Positions 41,320 through 53,100 of a stretch of DNA of 64,000 nt are shown here, one piece after another. How positions within the stretch are numbered: the stretch's first letter is position 1; every line of letters starts with the position of its first letter. A program made the translations under genes and the position numbers. The notes beneath the pieces are model-generated. The model made no database searches. It worked only from the letters and a program-made list of their open reading frames with translations, and was not told the DNA's origin. The DNA comes from Ectobius pallidus (taxonomy: Eukaryota; Arthropoda; Insecta; Blattodea; Ectobiidae): contig CAXKWD010000007.1 of assembly GCA_964059195.1 (NCBI GenBank), positions 152,603,269 through 152,667,268 on the forward strand. Direction: 5' to 3'.

Positions 41320-43970
41320 TACGAATTCTGGGTGTATTTTTGAAATTTTCAAAGGGGTTAGCCTTCTACGAATTCTGGGTGAATTTTTCGAAATTTTCAA
41401 AGGGGTTAGCCTTCTGGGAATTCTGGGTGCATTTTTCGAAATTTTCAAAGGGGTTAGCCTTCTAGGAATTCTGGGTGCATTTTTCGAAATTTTCAAAGGG
41501 GTTAGCCTTCTAGGAATTCTGGGTGCATTTTTCGATATTTTCAAAGGGGTTAGCCTTCTAGGAATTCTGGGTGCATTTTTCGAAATTTTCAAAGGGGTTA
41601 GCCTTCTACGAATTCTGGGTGCATTTTTCGAAATTTTCAAAGGGGTTAGCCTTCTACGAATTCTGGGTGCATTTTTCGAAATTTTCAAAGGGGTTAGCCT
41701 TCTACGAATTCTGGGTGCATTTTTCGAAATTTTCAAAGGGGTTAGCCTTCTACGAATTCTGGGTGCATTTTTCGAAATTTTCAAAGGGGTTAGCCTTCTA
41801 CGAATTCTGGGTGTATTTTTCGAAATTTTCAAAGGGGTTAGCCTTCTACGAATTCTGGGTGCATTTTTCGAAATTTTCAAGGGGGTTAGCCTTCTACGAA
41901 TTCTGGGTGCATTTTTCGAAATTTTCAAAGGGGTTAGCCTTCTACGAATTCTGGGTGCATTTTTCGAAATTTTCAAAGGGGTTAGCCTTCTACGAATTCT
42001 GGGTGCATTTTTCGAAATTTTCAAAGGGGTTAGCCTTTTACGAATTCTGGGTGCATTTTTCGAAATTTTCAAAGGGGTTAGCCTTCTAGGAATTCTGGGT
42101 GCATTTTTCGAAATTTTCAAAGGGGTTAGCCTTCTACGAATTCTGGGTGCATTTTTCGAAATTTTCAAAGGGGTTAGCCTTCTACGAATTCTGGGTGCAT
42201 TTTTCGAAATTTTCAAAGGGGTTAGCCTACTACGAATTCTGGGTGTCTTTTTCGAAATTTTCAAAGGGGTTAGCCTTCTACGAATTCTGGGTGCATTTTT
42301 CGAAATTTTCAAAGGGGTTAGCCTTCTAGGAATTCTGGGTGCATTTTTCGAAATTTTCAAAGGGGTTAGCCTTCTACGAATTCTGGGTGAATTTTTCGAA
42401 ATTTTCAAAGGGGTTAGCCTTCTAGGAATTCTGGGTGCATTTTTCGAAATTTTCAAAGGGGTTAGCCTTCTAGGAATTCTGGGTGAATTTTTCGATATTT
42501 TCAAAGGGGTTAGCCTTCTAGGAATTCTGGGTGCATTTTTCGAAATTTTCAAAGGGGTTAGCCTTCTACGAATTCTGGGTGCATTTTTCGAAATTTTCAA
42601 AGGGGTTAGCCTTCTACGAATTCTGGGTGCATTTTTCGAAATTTTCAAAGGGGTTAGCCTTCTACGAATTCTGGGTGCATTTTTAGAAATTTTCAAAGGG
42701 GTTAGCCTTCTACGAATTCTGGGTGCATTTTTCGAAATTTTCAAAGGGGTTAGCCTACTACGAATTCTGGGTGTATTTTTCGAAATTTTCAAAGGGGTTA
42801 GCCTTCTACGAATTCTGGGTGCATTTTTCGAAATTTTCAAAGGGGTTAGCCTTCTAGGAATTCTGGGTGCATTTTTCGAAATTTTCAAAGGGGTTAGCCT
42901 TCTACGAATTCTGGGTGTATTTTTGAAATTTTCAAAGCGGTTAGCCTTCTACGAATTCTGGGTGAATTTTTCGAAAATTTCAAAGGGGTTAGCCTTCTAG
43001 GAATTCTGGGTGCATTTTTCGAAATTTTCAAAGGGGTTAGCCTTCTAGGAATTCTGGGTGCATTTTTCGAAATTTTCAAAGGGGTTAGCCTTCTAGGAAT
43101 TCTGGGTGCATTTTTCGATATTTTCAAAGGGGTTAGCCTTCTAGGAATTCTGGGTGCATTTTTCGAAATTTTCAAAGGGGTTAGCCTTCTACGAATTCTG
43201 GGTGCATTTTTCGAAATTTTCAAAGGGGTTAGCCTTCTACGAATTCTGGGTGCATTTTTCGAAATTTTCAAAGGGGTTAGCCTTCTACGAATTCTGGGTG
43301 CATTTTTCGAAATTTTCAAAGGGGTTAGCCTTCTACGAATTCTGGGTGCATTTTTCGAAATTTTCAAAGGGGTTAGCCTTCTACGAATTCTGGGTGTATT
43401 TTTCGAAATTTTCAAAGGGGTTAGCCTTCTACGAATTCTGGGTGCATTTTTCGAAATTTTCAAAGGGGTTAGCCTTCTACGAATTCTGGGTGCATTTTTC
43501 GAAATTTTCAAAGGGGTTAGCCTTCTACGAATTCTGGGTGCATTTTTCGAAATTTTCAAAGGGGTTAGCCTTCTACGAATTCTGGGTGCATTTTTCGAAA
43601 TTTTCAAAGGGGTTAGCCTTCTACGAATTCTGGGTGCATTTTTCGAAATTTTCAAAGGGGTTAGCCTTTTACGAATTCTGGGTGCATTTTTCGAAATTTT
43701 CAAAGGGGTTGGCCTTCTAGGAATTCTGGGTGCATTTTTCGAAATTTTCAAAGGGGTTAGCCTTCTACGAATTCTGGGTGCATTTTTCGAAATTTTCAAA
43801 GGGGTTAGCCTTCTACGAATTCTGGGTGCATTTTTCGAAATTTTCAAAGGGGTTAGCCTACTACGAATTCTGGGTGTCTTTTTCGAAATTTTCAAAGGGG
43901 TTAGCCTTCTACGAATTCTGGGTGCATTTTTCGAAATTTTCAAAGGGGTTAGCCTTCTAGGAATTCTGGG
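41320..43970 (+). repeat. 1.58-1.63 kb tandem higher-order block, two copies
   Basis: About 41,320-42,340 repeats at 42,900-43,970. The offset is 1,583 bp at the left, where both copies start with a TGTATTTTTGAAATTTTC unit, and 1,631 bp at the right after gain of one unit. GTGTCTTTTTCG marks the right part of both copies (42,242 and 43,873). Confidence 0.75.
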
Positions 43971-46900
43971 TGCATTTTTCGAAATTTTCAAAGGGGTTAG
44001 CCTTCTAGGAATTCTGGGTGCATTTTTCGAAATTTTCAAAGGGGTTAGCCTTCTACGAATTCTGGGTGAATTTTTCGAAATTTTCAAAGGGGTTAGCCTT
44101 CTAGGAATTCTGGGTGAATTTTTCGATATTTTCAAAGGGGTTAGCCTTCTAGGAATTCTGGGTGCATTTTTCGAAATTTTCAAAGGGGTTAGCCTTCTAC
44201 GAATTCTGGGTGCATTTTTCGAAATTTTCAAAGGGGTTAGCCTTCTACGAATTCTGGGTGCATTTTTCGAAATTTTCAAAGGGGTTAGCCTTCTAGGAAT
44301 TCTGGGTGCATTTTTCGAAATTTTCATTTTTCGAAATTTTCAAAGGGGTTAGCCTTCTAGGAATTCTGGGTGTATTTTTCCAAATTTTCAAAGGGGTTAG
44401 CCTTCTACGAATTCTGGGTGCATTTTTCGAAATTTTCAAAGGGGTTAGCCTTCTAGGAATTCTGGGTGCATTTTTCGAAATTTTCAAAGGGGTTAGCCTT
44501 CTACGAATTCTGGGTGCATTTTTCGAAATTTTCAAAGGGGTTAGCCTTCTACGAATTCTGGGTGCATTTTTCGAAATTTTCAAAGGGGTTAGCCTTCTAC
44601 GAATTCTGGGTGCATTTTTCGAAATTTTCAAAGGGGTTAGCCTTCTACGAATTCTGGGTGCATTTTTCGAAATTTTCAAAGGGGTTAGCCTTCTAGGAAT
44701 TCTGGGTGCATTTTTCGAAATTTTCAAAGGGGTTAGCCTTTTACGAATTCTGGGTGCATTTTTCGAAATTTTCAAAGGGGTTAGCCTTCTAGGAATTCTG
44801 GGTGCATTTTTCGAAATTTTCATTTTTCGAAATTTTCAAAGGGGTTAGCCTTCTAGGAATTCTGGGTGCATTTTTCGAAATTTTCAAAGGGGTTAGCCTT
44901 CTACGAATTCTGGGTGCATTTTTCGAAATTTTCAAAGGGGTTAGCCTTCTAGGAATTCTGGGTGCATTTTTCAAAATTTTCAAAGGGGTTAGCCTTCTAC
45001 GAATTCTTGGTGTATTTTTCGAAATTTTCAAAGGGGTTAGCCTTCTACGAATTCTGGGTGCATTTTTCGAAATTTTCAAAGGGGTTAGCCTTCTACGAAT
45101 TCTGGGTGCATTTTTCGAAATTTTCAAAGGCCTTCTAGGAATTCTGGGTGCATTTTTCGAAATTTTCAAAAGGGTTAGCCTTCTAGGAATTCTGGGTGTA
45201 TTTTTCCAAATTTTCAAAGGGGTTAGCCTTCTAGGAATTCTGGGTGCATTTTTCGAAATTTTCAAAGGGGTTAGCCTTCTACGAATTCTGGGTGTATTTT
45301 TCAAAATTTTCAAAGGGGTTAGCCTTCTACGAATTCTGGGTGCATTTTTCGAAATTTTCAAAGGGGTTAGCCTTCTACGAATTCTGGGTGCATTTTTCGA
45401 AATTTTCAAAGGGGTTAGCCTTCTACGAATTCTGGGTGTATTTTTCGAAATTTTCAAAGGGGTTAGCCTTCTACGAATTCTGGGTGCATTTTTCGAAATT
45501 TTCAAAGGGGTTAGCCTTTTACGAATTCTGGGTGCATTTTTCGAAATTTTCAAAGGGGTTAGCCTTCTACGAATTCTGGGTGAATTTTTCGAAATTTTCA
45601 AAGGGGTTAGCCTTCTACGAATTCTGGGTGCATTTTTCGAAATTTTCAAAGGGGTTAGCCTTCTACGAAATCTGGGTGCATTTTTCGAAATTTTCAAAGG
45701 GGTTAGCCTTCTACGAATTCTGGGTGCATTTTTCGAAATTTTCAAAGGGGTTAGCCTTCTACCAATTATGGGTGCATTTTTCGAAATTTTCAAAGGGGTT
45801 AGCCTTCTACGAATTCTGGGTGCATTTGTCGAAATTTTCTAGGAATTCTGGGTGCATTTTTCAAAATTTTCAAAGGGGTTAGCCTTCTACGAATTCTGGG
45901 TGCATTTTTCGAAATTTTCAAAGGGGTTAGCCTTCTAGGAATTCTGGGTGCATTTTTCGAAAATTTCAAAGGGGTTAGCCTTCTACGAATTCTGGGTGCA
46001 TTTTTCGAAATTTTCAAAGGGGTTAGCCTTCTAGGAATTCTGGGTGCATTTTTCGAAATTTTCAAAGGGGTTAGCCTTCTAGGAATTCTGGGTGCATTTT
46101 TCGAAATTTTCAAAGGGGTTAGCCTTCTAGGAATTCTGGGTGCATTTTTCGAAATTTTCAAAAGGGTTAGCCTTCTAGGAATTCTGGGTGTATTTTTCAA
46201 ATTTTCAAAGGGGTTAGCCTTCTAGGAATTCTGGGTGCATTTTTCGAAATTTTCAAAGGGGTTAGCCTTCTACGAATTCTGGGTGCATTTTTCGAAATTT
46301 TCAAAGGGGTTAGCCTTCTACGAATTCTGGGTGTAGTTTTCGAAATTTTCAAAGGGGTTAGCCTTCTACGAATTCTGGGTGCATTTTTCGAAATTTTCAA
46401 AGGGGTTAGCCTTCTACGAATTCTGGGTGTATTTTTCGAAATTTTCAAAGGGGTTAGCCTTCTACGAATTCTGGGTGCATTTTTCGAAATTTTCAAAGGG
46501 GTTAGCCTTCTACGAATTCTGGGTGCATTTTTCGAAATTTTCAAAGGGGTTAGCCTTCTACGAATTCTGGGTGCATTTTTCGAAATTTTCAAAGGGGTTA
46601 GCCTTCTGCGAATTCTGGGTGCATTTTTCGAAATTTTCAAAGGGGTTAGCCTTCTACGAATTCTGGGTGCATTTTTCGAAATTTTCAAAGGGGTTAGCCT
46701 TCTAGGAATTCTGGGTGCATTTTTCGAAATTTTCAAAGGGGTTAGCCTTCTACGAATTCTGGGTGCATTTTTCGAAATTTTCAAAGGGGTTAGCCTTCTA
46801 GGAATTCTGGGTGCATTTTTCGAAATTTTCAAAGGGGTTAGCCTTCTAGGAATTCTGGGTGCATTTTTCGAAATTTTCATTTTTCGAAATTTTCAAAGGG

Positions 46901-48978
46901 GTTAGCCTTCTAGGACTTCTGGGTGCATTTTTCGAAATTTTCAAAGGGGTTAGCCTTTTACGAATTCTGGGTGCATTTTTCGAAATTTTCAAAGGGGTTA
47001 GCCTTCTACGAATTCTGGGTGCATTTTTCGAAATTTTCAAAGGGGTTAGCCTTCTAGGAATTCTGGGTGCATTTTTCGAAATTTTCAAAGGGGTTAGCCT
47101 TCTACGAATTCTGGGTGTATTTTTGAAATTTTCAAAGGGGTTAGCCTTCTACGAATTCTGGGTGAATTTTTCGAAATTTTCAAAGGGGTTAGCCTTCTAG
47201 GAATTCTGGGTGCATTTTTCGAAATTTTCAAAGGGGTTAGCCTTCTAGGAATTCTGGGTGAATTTTTCGATATTTTCAAAGGGGTTAGCCTTCTAGGAAT
47301 TCTGGGTGCATTTTTCGAAATTTTCAAAGGGGTTAGCCTTCTACGAATTCTGGGTGCATTTTTTCGAAATTTTCAAAGGGGTTAGCCTTCTACGAATTCT
47401 GGGTGCATTTTTCGAAATTTTCAAAGGGGTTAGCCTTCTAGGAATTCTGGGTGCATTTTTCGAAATTTTCAAAGGGGTTAGCCTTCTACGAATTCTGGGT
47501 GTATTTTTGAAATTTTCAAAGGGGTTAGCCTTCTACGAATTCTGGGTGTATTTTTGAAATTTTCAAAGGGGTTAGCCTTCTACGAATTCTGGGTGTATTT
47601 TTGAAATTTTCAAAGGGGTTAGCCTTCTACGAATTCTGGGTGAATTTTTCGAAATTTTCAAAGGGGTTAGCCTTCTAGGAATTCTGGGTGCATTTTTCGA
47701 AATTTTCAAAGGGGTTAGCCTTCTAGGAATTCTGGGTGCATTTTTCGAAATTTTCAAAGGGGTTAGCCTTCTACGAATTCTGGGTGCATTTTTCGAAATT
47801 TTCAAAGCGGTTAGCCTTCTACGAATTCTGGGTGCATTTTTCGACATTTTCAAAGGGGTATGCCTTCTACGAATTCTGGGTGCATTTTTCGAAATTTTCA
47901 AAGGGGTTAGCCTTCTACGAATTCTGGGTGTATTTTTCGAAATTTTCAAAGGGGTTAGCTTTCTAGGAATTCTGGGTGCATTTTTCGAAATTTTCAAAGG
48001 GGTTAGCCTTTTACGAATTCTGGGTGCATTTTTCGAAATTTTCAAAGGGGTTAGCCTTCTAGGAATTCTGGGTGCATTTTTCGAAATTTTCATTTTTCGA
48101 AATTTTCAAAGGGGTTAGCCTTCTAGGACTTCTGGGTGCATTTTTCGAAATTTTCAAAGGGGTTAGCCTTTTACGAATTCTGGGTGCATTTTTCGAAATT
48201 TTCAAAGGGGTTAGCCTTCTACGAATTCTGGGTGCATTTTTCGAAATTTTCAAAGGGGTTAGCCTTCTACGAATTCTGGGTGCATTTTTCGAAATTTTCA
48301 AAGGGGTTAGCCTTCTAGGAATTCTGGGGGCATTTTTCGAAATTTTCAAAAGGGTTAGCCTTCTAGGAATTCTGGGTGTATTTTTCCAAATTTTCAAAGG
48401 GGTTAGCCTTCTAGGAATTCTGGGTGTATTTTTCCAAATTTTCAAAGGGGTTAGCCTTCTAGGAATTCTGGGTGCATTTTTCGAAATTTTCAAAGGGGTT
48501 AGCCTTCTACGAATTCTGGGTGCATTTTTCGAAATTTTCAAAGGGGTTAGCCTTCTACGAATTCTGGGTGTATTTTTCCAAATTTTCAAAGGGGTTAGCC
48601 TTCTAGGAATTCTGGGTGCATTTTTCGAAATTTTCAAAGGGGTTAGCCTTCTACGAATTCTGGGTGTATTTTTCGAAATTTTCAAAGGGGTTAGCCTTCT
48701 ACGAATTCTGGGTGCATTTTTCGAAATTTTCAAAGGGGTTAGCCTTCTACGAATTCTGGGTGCATTTTTCGAAATTTTCAAAGGGGTTAGCCTTCTACGA
48801 ATTCTGGGTGTATTTTTCGAAATTTTCAAACGGGTTAGCCTTCTACGAATTCTGGGTGTATTTTTCGAAATTATCAAAGGGGTTAGCCTTCTACGAATTC
48901 TGGGTGCATTTTTCGAAATTTTCAAAGGGGTTAGCCTTCTACGAATTCTGGGTGCATTTTTCGAAATTTTCAAAGGGG

Positions 48979-49904
48979 TTAGCTTCTACGAATTCTGGGT
49001 GAATTTTTCGAAATTTTCAAAGGGGTTAGCCTTCTACGAATTCTGGGTGCATTTTTCGAAATTTTCAAAGGGGTTAGCCTTCTACGAATTCTGGGTGCAT
49101 TTTTCGAAATTTTCAAAGGGGTTAGCCTTCTACGAATTCTGGGTGCATTTTTCGAAATTTTCAAAGGGGTTAGCCTTCTACGAATTCTGGGTGCATTTTT
49201 CGAAATTTTCAAAGGGGTTAGCCTTCTACCAATTCTGGGTGCATTTTTCGAAATTTTCAAAGGGGTTAGCCTTCTACGAATTCTGGGTGCATTTGTCGAA
49301 ATTTTCTAGGAATTCTGGGTGCATTTTTCGAAATTTTCAAAGGGGTTAGCCTTCTACGAATTCTGGGTGCATTTTTCGAAATTTTCAAAGGGGTTAGCCT
49401 TCTACGAATTCTGGGTGCATTTTTCGAAATTTTCAAAGGGGTTAGCTTCTACGAATTCTGGGTGAATTTTTCGAAATTTTCAAAGGGGTTAGCCTTCTAC
49501 GAATTCTGGGTGCATTTTTCGAAATTTTCAAAGGGGTTAGCCTTCTACGAATTCTGGGTGCATTTTTCGAAATTTTCAAAGGGGTTAGCCTTCTACGAAT
49601 TCTGGGTGCATTTTTCGAAATTTTCAAAGGGGTTAGCCTTCTACGAATTCTGGGTGCATTTTTCGAAATTTTCAAAGGGGTTAGCCTTCTACCAATTCTG
49701 GGTGCATTTTTCGAAATTTTCAAAGGGGTTAGCCTTCTACGAATTCTGGGTGCATTTGTCGAAATTTTCTAGGAATTCTGGGTGCATTTTTCGAAATTTT
49801 CAAAGGGGTTAGCCTTCTACGAATTCTGGGTGCATTTTTCGAAATTTTCAAAGGGGTTAGCCTTCTAGGAATTCTGGGTGCATTTTTCGAAAATTTCAAA
49901 GGGG
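48979..49904 (+). repeat. 463-bp tandem duplication near the array end
   Basis: GGGTTAGCTTCTACGAATTC, a unit lacking two bases of GCCTTC, occurs at 48,977 and again at 49,440. The next roughly 460 bp, including an ACCAATTCTGG unit and the shortened CTAGG unit, match. The copies diverge at about 49,406 versus 49,869 (CTACG against CTAGG). Confidence 0.85.
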
Positions 49905-50172
49905 TTAGCCTTCTACGAATTCTGGGTGCATTTTTCGAAATTTTCAAAGGGGTTAGCCTTCTAGGAATTCTGGGTGCATTTTTCGAAATTTTCAAAGGGG
50001 TTAGCCTTCTACGAATTCTGGGTGCATTTTTCGAAATTTTCGAAGGGGTTAGCCTTCTACGAATTCTGGGTGCATTTTTCGAAATTTTCGAAGGGGTTAG
50101 CCTTCTACGAATTCTGGGTGCATTTTTCGAAATTTTCAAAGGGGTTTGGCTTCTTCGAATTCTGGGTGCATT

Positions 50173-53100
50173 GAAAGTAACTTCAAAGTAACATGAAAGT
50201 AACTTCAAAGTAACAAGAAAGTAACTTCAAAGTAACATGAAAGTAACATGATAGTAACTTCAAAGTAACATGAAAGTAACATGATAGTAACTTCAAAGTA
50301 ACATGAAAGTAACTTCAAAGTAACATGAAAGTAACTTCAAAGTAACTTCAAAGTAACTTCAAATTAACATGAAAGTTGCTTCAAAGTAACATGAAAGTAA
50401 CTTCAAAGTAACATGAAAGTAACATGAAAGTAACTTCAAAGTAACATGAAAGTAATTTCAAAGTAACATGAAAGTAACTTCAAAGTAACATGAAAGTAAC
50501 TTCAAAGTAACATGAAAGTAACTTCAAAGTAACATGAAAGTAGCTTCAAGTACCATGAAAGTAACTTCAAGTAACATGAAAGTAACTTTAAAGTAAGCTG
50601 AAAGTAAGTTGAAAGCAACTTCAAAGTAACATGAAAGCAACTTCAAAGTAACATGAAAGCAACTTGATAGTAACATGAAAGTAACTCGAAAGTAACAGGA
50701 AAGTAACATGAAAATAACCTAAAAACTTCAAAGTAACAAGAATTTAACTTCAAAGTACAGGAAAGTAACTTGTAAGTAACTTCAAAGTAATATGAAAGTA
50801 ACTTCTAAGTAACAAGAAAGTAGCTTCTAAGTATAATGAAAGTAACTTCAAAGTAACATGAAAGTAACTTAAAAGTAACATGAAAATAACATCAAAGTAA
50901 CATGAAAATAACATCAAAGTAACATGAAAATAACATCAAAGTAACATTAAAATAACATCAAAGTAACATGAAAGTAACTTCAAAGTAACATGAAAGTAAC
51001 TTCAAAGTAACATGAAAGTAACTTCCAAGTAACATGAAAGTAACTTTAAAGTATCATGAAAGTAACTTTAAAGGAACTTTAAAGGAACTTCAAAGTAACA
51101 TCAAAGGAACTTCAAAGGAACGTTAAAGTAACATGAAAGTAACATCAAAGTAACATGAAAGTAACATCAAAGTAACATGAAAGTAACATCAAAGTAACAT
51201 GAGAGTAACATCAAAGTAACATGAAAGTAACATCAAAGTAACATGAAAGTAACTTCAAAGTAACATGAAAGTAACTTCAAAGCAACATGAAAGTAACTTC
51301 AAAGCAACATGAAAGTAACTTCAAAGCAACATGAAAGTAACTTCAAAGCAACATGAAAGTAACTTCAAAGCAACATGAAAGTAACTTCAAAGCAACATGA
51401 AAGTAACTTCAAAGCGACATGAAAGTAACTTAGAGCAACATGAAAGTAACTTCAAAGTAACTTCAAAGTGACATGAAAGTAACTTCAAATTAGCATGAAA
51501 CTTCAAATTAGCATGAAAGTAACTTCAAAGTAACTTTAAAGGAACTTCAAAGTAACTTTAAAGGAACTTCAAAGTAACTTTAAAGGAACTTCAAAGTAAC
51601 ATCAAAGGAACCTCAAAGTAACATCAAAGTAACATGAAAGTAACTTCAAAGTAACATGAAAGTAACTTCAAAGTAACATGAAAGTAACTTCAAAGCAACA
51701 TGAAAGTAACTTCAAAGCTACATGAAAGTAACTTCAAAGAAACATGAAAGTAACTTCAAAGCAAAATGAAAGTAACTTCAAAGTAACATGAAAGTAACTT
51801 CAAAGTGACATGAAAGTAACTTCAAATTAACATGAAAGTACCTTCACAGTAACTTCAAAGTAACGTTAAAGTAACTTCTTAGTAACTCCAAAGTAACTTC
51901 AAAGTAACATGGAAGTAACTTCAAAGTAACATGAAAGTAACTTCAAAGTAACAAGAAAGTAGCTTCAAAGTAGCTTCAAAGTAACTTCATAGTAACATGA
52001 AAGTAACATGAAAGTAACATGATAATACCTTGAAAGTAACTTCAAAGTAACATGAAAGTTACTTCAAACTAACATGTAAGTAACTTAAAGTAACATGAAA
52101 TTAACAAAAGCAAAATGAAAGTAAATTCAGTCACATGAAAGTAACTTCATAGTAACTTAGAGGTAACATGTAATTAACGTAACTTGAAAGTAACATGAAA
52201 GTAACATGAAAGTTAGTTCAAAGTAACATGAAAGTTAGTTCAAAGTAACATGAAAGTAACTTCAAAGTACAATTTCAAAGTAACATGAAATTAACTTCAA
52301 AGTAACATGAAAGTAACTTCAAAATAACATGAAAGTAACTTCAAAGTAACATGAAAGTAACTTCAAAGTAACATGAAAGTAACTTCAAAGTAACATGAAA
52401 GTAACTTCAAAGTAACATGAAAGTAACTTCAAAATAACTTCAAAGTAACATGAAAGTAACTTCAAAGTAACATGAAAGTAACTTCAAAGTAAAATGAAAG
52501 TAACTTCAAAGGAACATAAAGTAACTTCAAAGTAACATTTAAGTAACTTCAAAGTAACTTTAAAGTAACTTTTTAGTATCATCAAAGTAACTTCAAAGTA
52601 ACATGAAAGTAACATCCAAATAACATGAAGGTAACTTCAAAGTAACATGAAGGTAACTTTAAAGTTACTTCAAAGTAACATGAAAGTAACATAAAAGTAA
52701 CTTCAAAGTAACATGAAAGTAACTTGAATTTAACTTCGAAGTAACATGAAAGTAACTTCAAAGTTACCTCACAGTAACATCAAATGAACTTCAAAGTAAC
52801 GTCAAAGTAACTTCACAGTAACATCAAAGTAAATTCATATTAACTTCAATGTGACATGAAAGTATCTTCAAAGTTCAAAGTAACTTGAAAATAAGTTCAA
52901 AGTAACATGAAAGAAACTTCAAAGTAACATGAAAGAAACTTCAAAGTAACATGAAAGAAACTTCAAAGTAACATGAAAGAAACTTCAAAGTAACATGAAA
53001 GTTATATGAAAGTAACTTCAAAGTAACATGAAAGTAACTTCAAAGTAACATGAAAGTAACTTCAAAGTACCATGAAAGTAACTTAAAAATAACTTAAAAC

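Larger units (their letters stand above)
1..50172 (+). repeat. 48-bp tandem satellite array (about 1,045 units)
   Basis: The same 48-bp unit recurs head to tail without interruption. Written as three 16-bp thirds it is ATTTTTCGAAATTTTC, then AAAGGGGTTAGCCTTC, then TACGAATTCTGGGTGC. Almost every unit carries one EcoRI site (GAATTC) and one BstBI site (TTCGAA). The commonest polymorphisms are C/G in CTACGAA versus CTAGGAA and C/T/A/G after GGGTG. Rare forms include GGGGTATGCC, TTAGTCTTTTACG, ACCAATTATGG and TACGAAATCTGG, and these rare forms mark the higher-order copies. Most units are 48 bp, with scattered 47-bp and truncated units. No transposon interrupts the array. It runs off the left edge of the window and ends abruptly at 50,172 (GGGTGCATT followed by GAAAGTAAC). 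Pericentromeric or other heterochromatic location is an inference. The long open frames in it are treated as artefacts. Confidence 0.98.

Noticed and set aside
1..50172. Dozens of 60-656-codon open frames as protein genes with 16-residue repeats
   Set aside because: They follow from a stop-free 48-bp unit, occur on both strands over the same DNA, are broken by 1-bp indels and CTAG variants, and show residue-changing polymorphism in all frames.
1..50172. CRISPR array
   Set aside because: There are no spacers: the units are contiguous and nearly identical, and the context is eukaryotic.
1..50172. CENP-B box in the 48-bp unit (TTTCGAAATTTTCAAAG)
   Set aside because: Only the TTCG core and one C fit the box; the essential CGGG is CAAA.
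1..50172. Telomere-type repeat (GGTTAG inside the unit)
   Set aside because: It is a single hexamer per 48 bp with no tandem TTAGG.
50524..50709. Minus-strand 61-codon frame in the 22-bp satellite
   Set aside because: It is a low-complexity translation of the repeat and stops elsewhere in the array.
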